This document shows positions 45,057 to 55,200 of a stretch of DNA of 64,000 nt, piece by piece; the first letter of the stretch is position 1; the number at the start of each line of letters is the position of its first letter. The stretch is from positions 97,972-161,971 of the forward strand of contig JAEUUL010000014.1 in the NCBI GenBank assembly GCA_016787485.1. The letters run 5' to 3'. Below the pieces are notes generated by a model. The model was given only the letters and a program-made list of their open reading frames with translations. It had not been told where the DNA came from and made no database searches. A program made the translations under genes and the position numbers. This DNA is from Bacteroidota bacterium (GTDB lineage Bacteria; Bacteroidota; Bacteroidia; NS11-12g; UBA955).

Positions 45057-45974
45057 GTGAGTATAGAGGTTCAACAAATCACCAAAAAGTACGGGGAGCA
45101 ACTGGCGGTAAACGACATTTCTTTTACCATCAGCAAAGGGGAGATTGTGGGGTTTCTGGGTCCGAACGGAGCCGGAAAAAGTACCACGATGAAAATCCTT
45201 ACCTGTTTTATACCACCCAGCAGTGGAACAGCCCGTGTATGCGGATTTGATACCGGCGACAACAGCCTGCAGGTGCGGCAAAAGGTGGGTTATCTGCCTG
45301 AACACAACCCGCTGTACCTGGACATGTATGTAAAGGAATATCTGGCTTTTGCGGCAGAATTGGGGGGTGTAAACAAGGTTAGAAAGCGTGTGGCTGAAAT
45401 TGTGGACCTGACCAACCTTGGCCGCGAACAACACAAAAAACTGAAACAACTGAGCAAGGGGTACCGGCAGCGTGTGGGCCTTGCCCAGGCCATGATTCAC
45501 GACCCGGAAGTTCTCATTCTCGATGAACCCACCAGCGGACTGGATCCAAACCAGGTGGTGGAAATCCGCGACCTGATAAAAACACTGGGCAAAGAAAAGA
45601 CCATTATGCTCAGCACCCACATCATGCAGGAGGTGGAAGCCATCTGCGACCGGGTGATTATCATAGACAAAGGCAATATCGTTGCCGATGACAAACTGGC
45701 CAACCTTCGCAACAACCGCCAGGGAAGTGTAATTGTGCGGGTGCAATTCGGAACCCGCGTCACTCCAGAAGATCTGCTCACCATACAAGGATGTATGTCT
45801 GCGAAAGAAACGGGCGAAAACACCTGGAAACTGGAAGGGAACTTCGATGGATTCCGGGCTGCGGTTTCACAGTTTGCACTGGGAAGAAATCTGGAAGTGC
45901 TGGAACTCGTCACCGAAAAAAATTCACTGGAAGAAATATTCAGAACCTTAACCGGACATGTGGGTCATTTATAA
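45057..45974 (+). CDS. gldA: Gliding-motility-associated ABC transporter ATP-binding protein GldA
   Basis: This 305-residue ATPase starts at GTG 45057. Walker A is GPNGAGKST (residues 35-43), the signature is LSKGYRQRVGLAQAM, and Walker B is VLILDEPTSGLDPNQ, with a His switch in STHIMQEVE. With GldF and GldG it forms an ABC transporter associated with Bacteroidota gliding. The cargo is unknown and the transporter is not needed for gliding in all species. The next gene starts before its stop (17-base overlap), so the three gld genes form one operon. Confidence 0.95.
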   Translation: MSIEVQQITKKYGEQLAVNDISFTISKGEIVGFLGPNGAGKSTTMKILTCFIPPSSGTARVCGFDTGDNSLQVRQKVGYLPEHNPLYLDMYVKEYLAFAAELGGVNKVRKRVAEIVDLTNLGREQHKKLKQLSKGYRQRVGLAQAMIHDPEVLILDEPTSGLDPNQVVEIRDLIKTLGKEKTIMLSTHIMQEVEAICDRVIIIDKGNIVADDKLANLRNNRQGSVIVRVQFGTRVTPEDLLTIQGCMSAKETGENTWKLEGNFDGFRAAVSQFALGRNLEVLELVTEKNSLEEIFRTLTGHVGHL

Positions 45975-46686
45975 AAAGGAGATTCGGAGTTTTCTCAGTT
46001 CACTGATTGCCTATGTGGTGATGGTGGTCTTTCTGCTGGCCACCGGTTTGTTCATGTGGATAATCAAAGGCACCACCGTATTCGATCTGGGGGTTGCAAG
46101 TATGCAGGTGATGTTTGACATTGCCCCGTATATTTTCATCTTTCTGGTTTCAGCTGTCACCATGCGCAGTTTCAGTGAGGAAAGAAGACTGGGAACCATA
46201 GAAACCCTTACCACCCGGCCGGTTTCAGACATGGGAATCATCATGGGTAAGTATCTGGCCTGCGTCACGCTGGTTCTGTTTGCCCTGCTGCCCACACTGG
46301 TCTACTATTATTCCGTACACCAACTGGGAGACCCTGTGGGAAATGTGGATACAGGAAGTATGTGGGGCAGTTACTTTGGCCTGCTCTGGCTCGGCGCGGC
46401 CTATGCCAGTATCGGCATATTCGCCAGTGCAGTAACAGACAATCAGATCGTAGCCCTGATTCTGAGCATGGCTGTGTGCCTGTTCTTCTACATGCTCATT
46501 GGCATGGTGGGAGATATCAAAGCCCTGGACAGCATAGGCAAAAGCGTGGAGTGGTTTGGCCTGGATTACCACTACGACAGTCTGAGCCGGGGGGTACTGG
46601 ACACCCGTGATGTGCTCTATTTCGCCAGTTTCAGTGCGTTGTTCATCTGGTTTACCAAGTTGGTTTTTGAAAGCAGGAAGTGGTAA
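45958..46686 (+). CDS. gldF: Gliding-motility-associated ABC transporter permease GldF
   Basis: This 242-residue membrane protein has about six hydrophobic spans: YVVMVVFLLATGLFMWI, YIFIFLVSAVTM, ACVTLVLFALLPTLVYYY, FGLLWLGAAYASIGIFA, ALILSMAVCLFFYML and a final one near VLYFASFSALFIWF. The cytoplasmic segment SEERRLGTIETLTTRPVSD is typical of ABC-2 permeases that contact the ATPase. The gene overlaps the gldA end by 17 bases and its stop overlaps the gldG start (TAATG). Confidence 0.95.
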   Translation: MWVIYKKEIRSFLSSLIAYVVMVVFLLATGLFMWIIKGTTVFDLGVASMQVMFDIAPYIFIFLVSAVTMRSFSEERRLGTIETLTTRPVSDMGIIMGKYLACVTLVLFALLPTLVYYYSVHQLGDPVGNVDTGSMWGSYFGLLWLGAAYASIGIFASAVTDNQIVALILSMAVCLFFYMLIGMVGDIKALDSIGKSVEWFGLDYHYDSLSRGVLDTRDVLYFASFSALFIWFTKLVFESRKW

Positions 46687-48449
46687 TGGCAAAGCGAATT
46701 TTAACAAGAACCCAATCCGTTACTGAACTGCTGGTGGTGCTGGTGGTGATTGTCGTAGCCAATGGCCTGGGCAATGTGTATTACAAGCGATTCGACCTGT
46801 CTGACGAAAAACGGTATACCCTGAGCAAAACCAGCCGGAATCTGGCAGGTAAGCTAAAGGAAAAGGCATATTTCAAACTGTATCTGGACGGTGAAATGAG
46901 CAGTCGCTTCAAAAGACTGCGCAACGAAATCCGGGATATGGCCTATGAGTTTCGTGAAGCCAGTGGCAAAAAACTTGAAATAGAGGTGCAGGATCCATTT
47001 GCCGGGAAAGAGAAACAGGAACTTTCCAAAATCATGGAAACCTTTGCCCAGCGGGGCATAGAACCCTGCAGAGATATAGACAATGAGAATCCTGATGAGA
47101 CAAGGATAAAATATCTCCTTCCGGGTGCAGACTTTGTGTATGCCGGCAAGACCATACCGGTTACCTTCTTCACCTTTGACCCCGCTAGCGATATAGAAAC
47201 CAACATCAAACGGGCCATTGACAACATAGAATATGAAATTGCCAATGCACTCCGGCAATGTGTGTCGGATAAGCCCAAGCGGATTACCCTGTCAGAAGGT
47301 AGTGGCGAAATGCTGGACGCAAGGCTCAACTCCTTTGCCCAGGATCTGAGCAAATACTATTCGCTTGAAGCACTGAATATGAATGTAGCAGACCCTGAAA
47401 GTGGCAGGCCTTTTCTGGAGGAAATGAAGAAAAACCCCGACAGTGCTGAAACTGTGCTGATGAAAGGTCTGCAGCAGCGACTGAATCTTGCCGACCTGTT
47501 GATGGTGGTAAAACCCATCAAAGACTTCTCCCCTGCGGAGCTATACCTGATAGACCAGTACCTGATGAAGGGTGGCAAAATCATGTGGATGGTAGATCCT
47601 GTACACATTGAAATTGACAGCTTTATGAAGGCACCGACCGTAATGGCTATGGATTACGGACTGGAAAACATACAGAGCAGTCTGTTCACCTACGGTATTG
47701 GCCTGAACAACGACATGCTTACCGACCAGACCTGCAACCGAATACCCATACCGGCCGGAGGCAGACAGGAACTGGTAAATTTCATGTATTTTCCGCTGTT
47801 TACCAGCAAAGGACTGGACCATATCATCACCAAAAACATGGGAGCCGTATGGTGTCAGTTCCCAGCGACACTTAAGCCCAAAATCAGGCCGGACATGAAC
47901 ATAGTTCCCCTTCTGAGCAGTTCGGCTTATACCAAGGTAATCAATGCCCCCGCAACAGTAGAACTGATGACATCCTTCATGCAGGTCCGCGACCCGGAAT
48001 ACCTGAAAACCATGAAAGGCGGCAGTCAACTCACGGGTGCCCTGCTCGAAGGGAAATTCCACTCCCCGTTCGTCTATCAGAAAAAGTATTCCGGTGCCTT
48101 CCGGGCAGACGGTAACAGCAAGATGATAGTAATCGCAGACGGAGACATTGCTAGGAACTACGTGAGTTCCAGAGGCGGCTCATTCCCTACCGGATACGAC
48201 CGTTACAGCCAAACCACTTTTGCCAATAAAAAGTTCCTGCTGAACTGCGTGGATTATCTGATAGACGACAACGGACTCATAGAAATCCGTGGCAAGGAGC
48301 TCACACTGCGTTTGCTGGATCAAACAAGGTTGCGCACAGAAAAGAACTATTGGCAAATGTTGAATTTGCTGGTTCCCATTGGCATTGTGGTTTTATTTGG
48401 CAGCATCAATTTTGCCATTCGCCGGCGCAAATACGCAAAGGCAGGCTGA
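46686..48449 (+). CDS. gldG: Gliding-motility-associated ABC transporter substrate-binding protein GldG
   Basis: This 587-residue protein has one membrane span at the N-terminus (TELLVVLVVIVVANGLGNV) and one at the C-terminus (LVPIGIVVLFGSINFAI), with a large periplasmic part between. Early motifs RFDLSDEKRYTLSKTS and the DUF4350/GldG-type segment LYLIDQYLMKGGKIMWMVDPV are family features. It is the third component of the GldAFG transporter. The ATG shares one base with the gldF stop; the GTG at 46680 is less likely. Confidence 0.95.
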   Translation: MAKRILTRTQSVTELLVVLVVIVVANGLGNVYYKRFDLSDEKRYTLSKTSRNLAGKLKEKAYFKLYLDGEMSSRFKRLRNEIRDMAYEFREASGKKLEIEVQDPFAGKEKQELSKIMETFAQRGIEPCRDIDNENPDETRIKYLLPGADFVYAGKTIPVTFFTFDPASDIETNIKRAIDNIEYEIANALRQCVSDKPKRITLSEGSGEMLDARLNSFAQDLSKYYSLEALNMNVADPESGRPFLEEMKKNPDSAETVLMKGLQQRLNLADLLMVVKPIKDFSPAELYLIDQYLMKGGKIMWMVDPVHIEIDSFMKAPTVMAMDYGLENIQSSLFTYGIGLNNDMLTDQTCNRIPIPAGGRQELVNFMYFPLFTSKGLDHIITKNMGAVWCQFPATLKPKIRPDMNIVPLLSSSAYTKVINAPATVELMTSFMQVRDPEYLKTMKGGSQLTGALLEGKFHSPFVYQKKYSGAFRADGNSKMIVIADGDIARNYVSSRGGSFPTGYDRYSQTTFANKKFLLNCVDYLIDDNGLIEIRGKELTLRLLDQTRLRTEKNYWQMLNLLVPIGIVVLFGSINFAIRRRKYAKAG

Positions 48450-48557
48450 GTTCCCGAAAAACTGCATTCCCGGTTGTTACACTGACGTTTTTGTGACATT
48501 CAGACTGCAATAAGTCGGCCTTTCAAACGTTATTTGTAGGCTGTTTCCCACAGCACC

Positions 48558-49160
48558 ATGTACGATTTCATTGAAGGCAATATTGAACGAATCAGTCCCA
48601 CCCATGTAGTCCTGGAAAATCAAGGCATGGGCTATCTGCTGGCAATCAGCATTTTCACCTACGAAAAAATCAAATCACAAAAAAAAGCCCGCCTGTTTGT
48701 TGAACAAACTTTTAAGGTTGAAAATCAAAATCCTGTGGCTATACAACTGTTTGGATTTTCAGACCCGGCAGAACGCGAGATGTTTCAGTGGCTGACCAGT
48801 GTAAGCGGTGTGGGAAACAACACAGGTATGCTTATGCTGAGCAGTCTGGACAATGAAGCGCTGAGCAGTGCAATACTCAACGGGAATGTAGGTTTATTGA
48901 AAAGCATAAAGGGTATTGGAGAAAAGACAGCACAACGCATTGTGCTTGAATTGCGCGACAGACTCGGGGGCAAATCGCGTAAAAATACAGGGTTGCAGGC
49001 AAGTGGCGTGGCAGACCATATGGCAGAAGCACTGGCCGCCCTTACCACTCTGGGTTATAACAGAAATGCCGCAGAAAAAGCCCTTGCAAAAGTTGCAGCA
49101 CAAAACAAAAATACCCAGTCCGTAGAAGAATTAATCCGTGGATCACTAAAAATACTGTAA
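48558..49160 (+). CDS. ruvA: Holliday junction branch migration protein RuvA
   Basis: This 200-residue protein binds four-way junctions as a tetramer and loads RuvB. The OB fold (MYDFIEGNIERISPTHVVLENQG) is followed by tandem helix-hairpin-helix motifs VSGVGNNTGMLML and IKGIGEKTAQRIVLELRD. The C-terminal RuvB-contact helices include AALTTLGYNRNAAEKALAKV. Its place directly before sprA is a conserved Bacteroidota gene order. The sprA start is 63 bases downstream. Confidence 0.97.
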   Translation: MYDFIEGNIERISPTHVVLENQGMGYLLAISIFTYEKIKSQKKARLFVEQTFKVENQNPVAIQLFGFSDPAEREMFQWLTSVSGVGNNTGMLMLSSLDNEALSSAILNGNVGLLKSIKGIGEKTAQRIVLELRDRLGGKSRKNTGLQASGVADHMAEALAALTTLGYNRNAAEKALAKVAAQNKNTQSVEELIRGSLKIL

Positions 49161-49223
49161 ATTGCACCTTCGCCCCAAAATCTGCTTATAGAAAAAACAC
49201 TTACGCATCTTGTCCGGTCAGAA

Positions 49224-52200
49224 ATGATGATTTTTAAAGAGTTACAAGTAAAAGTACAGGGCGCAAAGTCGCGTTTATATGGGGTTATCGCAGCTGCATT
49301 CTTATTGCCGCTGTCTGTATTTTCCCAAACCGATACCTCAGGGTTGAAGTACAACATCCATGAACCCAAACCCTGGGAGAAAAAAGGGCATAGCACCAAT
49401 GTAGACCTGAAAAATCCGGTGCAGGGCGAATGGAAATACAACCCCAAAACCAATCGCTACGAAGAATTCACCACAGTAGGTGGACTCACCTACCCTTCGG
49501 GCCGGAGTCTTTCGGTTACCGAATACTACCAAAAACTGAACCGCGAAAGCCGCGACGCCTATTACCGGGAAAAAGGACAGAACACCAGCTATTCTGCGGG
49601 GAGCAAAGGCAAAAGCGGAATCAATGACTATATACATCCGGTACTGCAAAACCCTACCATCAGCAAAATTTTTGGTGAAGGGGGGGTGGATTTCCAACTT
49701 TCCGGCTCTGCCATGATCAAGCTGGGCGGGAATATGAACGTAAACCGCAACCCGAACTTCAGCAAACGCCAGCAGCGGTATTTCGTGCCTGTTTTCGACC
49801 AGCAACTTCAAATCAGTGCAAACGGCAGTATAGGACAATATGTAAAACTGGGCATCAATTATGACACGGAAGCGGCATTTGAATTTGACAATCAAACCAA
49901 TATGGGCTGGAAAGGCAAACCCGACGGCATACTGAAAGATGTGCAGGTGGGAAATGTGAGCCTGAACCTGCCTACCCAGTTGATAAAGCCCACCAATAAC
50001 CTGTTCGGCTTCAGCACCACCATGCAGTTTGGCAAAACCACTGTAAAATCGGTATTCAGCCAGAACAAGGGGCAAAGCACGGAAACCGTGCTGCAGGGTG
50101 GCGCCCAGTTGAACGAATTCCGCATCACCAGCGACAACTACGACCAAAACCGCCATTATTTTCTGTCACAGTTCTTCCGGGACAATTACAACAAGTCTCT
50201 GGAAAACATGCCCATTGTTGCCAGTGGCGTGGTCATAAACCGTGTGGAAGTGTGGGTAACGAACCGTAATGCCAATGTGGAAACACCACGCGACATACTG
50301 GCTTTTCAGGACCTGGGAGAATCTTCACCTTACCGCACATCACTGGGCGGGAGCACAGACCCCGCGGCAGACAACAACTCCAACAATCTGTACAACCTGA
50401 TCCAGAATGATCCGGATGTGCGCATGACAGGGAAAGCCATAGACCGTGTAAATGCGCTGTTTGGCAACTTTGAGCAAACCGTGGATTACGACATGCTTAA
50501 TTACGCGCGGCAATTGACCCAAACGGAATTTTCCTTTCACTCCCAGTTAGGCTATATCTCCCTGAATCAGCCACTGAACAACGACGAGATACTGGCAGTG
50601 GCGTTTGAATATACCTACAATGGCAAGACTTACCAGGTGGGAGAATTCAGCCGTGATGTGCCTCCCGGTGACCAGAAATTGCTGTATCTGAAAATGCTGA
50701 AAGGCAACACCATCCGCACCCGGCTTCCCATCTGGAGGCTGATGATGAAAAACATTTACACACTGAATACCTACAGCCTGTCTCTGGAAGATTTCAAACT
50801 CAACGTCATATACCATGCAGACACCAGTGGCACAGATTACAATTACCTTCCGGTGCGCGATGCTGTTCCTGCCTTTGCCAACGGCAATCCACTGATACGG
50901 GTTCTGGGCCTTGACCACCTGAACAGGCAATACGAAGCCAAACCCGATGGGATTTTTGATGCCATAGAAGGTTTGACCGTACAAACCCAGTATGCAAGGA
51001 TTATTTTCCCGGTAACGGAGCCATTTGGCAGTTATCTCCGCACGCAGTTCGGCTCCCGGACAGACCTGGCGGACTATTACGCCTACGACGCACTGTATGA
51101 CAGCACCAAATTTCTGGCGGCACAGGATGTGCGGCACAACAAATTCTTTCTGGTAGGTAGTTATAAAAGTCCGAACGGGGCTGAACTGTTTCTTGGTACC
51201 ACCAATCTTCAGAAGGGATCGGTGCGTGTAACCGCAAATGGCCGGCCACTGGTAGAAGGCTCGGACTATGAGGTGGATTATGCCTTGGGACGGGTTCGCA
51301 TCATCAATCAGGGTTTGCTGGCCGGAGGTGCTGAAATCCGTGCAAGTGCAGACGGACAAAGCTTCTTCAACATTCAACAGAAAACCCTTGTGGGCGGGCG
51401 GATTGAGCACAAATTCAACAACCACCTGCTGGTCGGTGGCACGCTGCTGCACCTGTATGAAAGGCCTCTCACCACCAAAACCAATTTCAACGAAGAACCC
51501 CTGCTGAATACCATTATGGGTGCAGATGTGGCCTACAGCAACAAAAGCCGGTTCATCACCAAACTGGTAGACAAGCTTCCCTTCATTGAAACCAAAGAAA
51601 TCAGCAACATCACGGCTTATGGCGAATTTGCCAAAATATTCCCGCACAATCACAAATCCCAGGGCGGACAGCGGGGCGTCTCCAATCTGGACGACTTCGA
51701 AAATGCGGAATTGCCGAATGACTACAAAATGGTAACCAATTGGGTTGTGGCAAGTCCCCCCCAAAAACAACCTGATTTGCTGCCTGAAACCCAGAACACC
51801 GACAAAAAGAGTTGGCTGTACCGCCATGCACGGCTCAGTTTTTATACCATAGATCCGCTGTTTTACCGCGATGCCGATATGCCAGACAACATCAAGAGCA
51901 AGGTAGATATAGTGCTCAGTGATCCTTACCAGCGGCAGGTCGATCAGAGGGAGGTATTTCCACAGCGCCAGTTTCCGCAGGGTACCCCAACCATATTACC
52001 TACACTGGATTTGGTATACAATCCCAGAATACGCGGTCAATACAATTTCAACACAGACGCCAGCCAGATCAATGCAGAAGGCAGACTGCTTCAACCGGAA
52101 AAAAGCTGGGCCGGCATCATGCGCCGCGTGGATCAGAATGATTTTGAAGCGGCCAACATTGATTATATCGAGGTATGGATGATGGACCCACTCATCCGCA

Positions 52201-55200
52201 ACCAGAATCTGAAAGGTGATTTCTACCTGAACCTCGGCTCAGTAAGTGAAGATGTGCTGCCCGACCGCAGGAAGTCTTTTGAAAACGGCCTTCCATCTGA
52301 CGGGAACTACAACAATACCGACACGACAGAAATGGCGCTGGTTCCAAGCACACCCCAAATCAACTACGCCTTTGACAACAACATCAATTCACTGATCAAA
52401 CAGGATGTGGGACTGGATGGCGGAGACGATGACTGGGAAAGAGATGTGCTGGACAAAGATTATCTGAACGACCTGGCCACCAAGTTTGGCACCAATTCCC
52501 AAATCTATCAGGAAGCACTTGCCGATCCGGGGAACGACAATTTCCGCCATTATCTGGAAGAGAGCTTTACACAAACCGATGCCGATATCATTGGCCGCTA
52601 CAAATACTACCAGGGGCCGCAAGGCAACAGCAACAGCACCCCTTATCAGGGCGGAAAATACAATGGCATGCCAAAATCCAGCACTTCTGTTCCCAATGAT
52701 GAAGACGTAAACCGCGACTTCACCATGAACCAGAGTGAAGACTACTACCAGTATCACATAAAGATAGATGCTGCCAACCTGGAAATCGGCAAAAACTATG
52801 TTACCGATGTTGTGCGCAACAGTGTGAAACTGCGCAACGGCAAAGAGGAAATCATCAAATGGTACCAGTTTAAAATTCCCATTCGCCAATATGAAAAAGC
52901 AGTGGGTAACATCAGCGATTTCAAAAGCATTCGCTTCATGCGCATGTTCATGACCAACTTTAACGACAGTGCCATTTTCCGTATCGGATACATAAACATG
53001 GTGCGGGCAGACTGGCGCCGCTACACCAACAGTCTCAAAACACCGGGGGTGATTGTACCTGCCGACCCGAACGACGGGACCAAATTTGTAGTGAGTACTG
53101 TAAATCTGGAAGAGAACGGAAAACGCAGTCCCATTGCATATGTGACTCCTCCGGGCGTGGTGCGTGTTCAAAACATGGCCAGCCTGGGTACTGTGCTGGA
53201 AAATGAGCAGAGCTTGTCTTTGCTCACCTGCAATATGAAACCCGGTGATGCCCGCGGGGCATTTAAAACCACCCAGGTGGATGTGCGGAATTACAAGCGT
53301 ATGCAAATGTTTGTGCATGCTGAATCTGAAGAGGCGGCAACCATTCAGGATGGTGAGCTCAGTGCATTTGTGCGTTTCGGAACAGACCTTACCAGCAATT
53401 ACTACGAATACGAAATTCCACTGAAACTGACCCGTGGCTTTATCAATAAAACAACCCCCGGTGCAGACAAGCTGATTTGGCCCGATGAGAATTTCATTGA
53501 CATTGAGTTCGATGAGTTTTATGCACTGAAAATTGCGCGCCTGAATGCCGGCTGGCCAATGACTGCGCCGTTTATACGCCCGGGTGGCAAAGGCAAAGTA
53601 TCCGTAATGGGATTGCCTGATGTGGGCAACATACGTGTGATGATGGTGGGTATTAAAAACAACGGAACCACCCCCCATTGTTTTGAAGTATGGCTGAATG
53701 AACTGCGCGTAAAAGACATTGCCAACAATGGCGGCTGGGCTGCTTTGGGCAATGTGCAGATGCAACTGGCCGATTTTGGTACCCTGAACATGGCCGGCAG
53801 TATCCGGACCATTGGTTTTGGTGATGTAGACAAGAAACTGAACGACCGCAGCCTGAGCACCAATATGAACTATGACATCAGCAGCAACCTGCAGCTGGGC
53901 AAATTTTTCCCTGCCAAAAAAGGGGTGAGTATGCCTATGTATATTGGTTACAGCGAAAACTATATACGCCCCAAATTCAATCCACTGAATCCGGACCTGG
54001 AACTGAAGGAGTTCCTGTCGCAGATTACAGACCCTGCAAAGCGGGATGCTGTGCGCAAAGCAGCCACCGATTACTCATCCCTTTACAGCTTCAATCTTAA
54101 CAATGTACGCATAGCCCAGCCTGCTGGTAAAAAGGCCAGACTCTGGAGTATTTCGAACTTCAATGCAACTTACAGTTACCAGAAAAACTACCGCCGCAAC
54201 CAGCAGATTGAAGAGTACTTTGCGCAGACAACACAGGTAGCACTTGGTTACAACTACGGATTTACCCCCAAATCATTCAGGCCATTCAAAAAGCTGAAGG
54301 GCTCATTGTTGATGCCCCTAAGGGAATTCAACGTAAACCTGCTGCCAAGCAATATACAGACTCAGTTTCAGGTGAACCGCTACTACAGTGAAATGCAGTC
54401 GAGGAACAACAACAACTTTGTACAGGTAAATCCCAGGCTGTTCGACAAGAATTTCACCTTCAACCGAACCTATATACTGGCATTGCCCTTGTTCAGCAGT
54501 CTCAGCATCAACTACAATGCAACTGCCAATGCACGTATACAGGAACCTTATGGCCGGCTGAACACACAAGAGAAAAAGGATTCGGTGCGCACAGAATTCC
54601 TTACCCTGGGCCGCATGACCAAATTCAATCAGCAAATTGCGGCCAACTACCGACTGCCTTTTGATAAATTCAAATTCCTGAACTGGATGAGTGGCAATGT
54701 GAACTATACAGGCAGCTACGAATGGCAGCAGGCTCCACCGGCATTCAGCTCCCTTGGCAACAAGATTCAGAATGCCAGGAGCATTACCGTTCAGACCAAC
54801 CTGAACTTCACACAGTTGTACCAGAAAATACCCTGGCTGCGCGACCTGGAAAAACCCAAAAAGAAGGGTAAGACTCCCGAGAAAAAAACAGAAGAACCCA
54901 AGTTTGAGTCAGCGCTGGACCGCGGCAAAGAAGAGAAGAAGAAAGCCAACCCGGCCAAAATATTCGCAGGCAATTTTATCAGTATGTTTAAAAATGCCAG
55001 TGTAAACTACGACCGCAAGGAAGGAACTGAGTTGCCGGGATTTGCATACAAACCTGATTATTTTGGACAGAATTTCCTGCACAACAAACCAGGATTGCCT
55101 TTTGTCATTGGCTGGCAGGATACCAATATCCGGTACAAACTCGCCAATTCCGGATCGTTGCTTAAAGACCCCAGACAAGCAAACTTTTACCGGAATACCT

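Noticed and set aside
50547..53765. Long minus-strand frames (426 and 458 codons) inside sprA
   Set aside because: They lie opposite the intact sprA frame and contain no recognisable domain or start context; both are antisense shadows.
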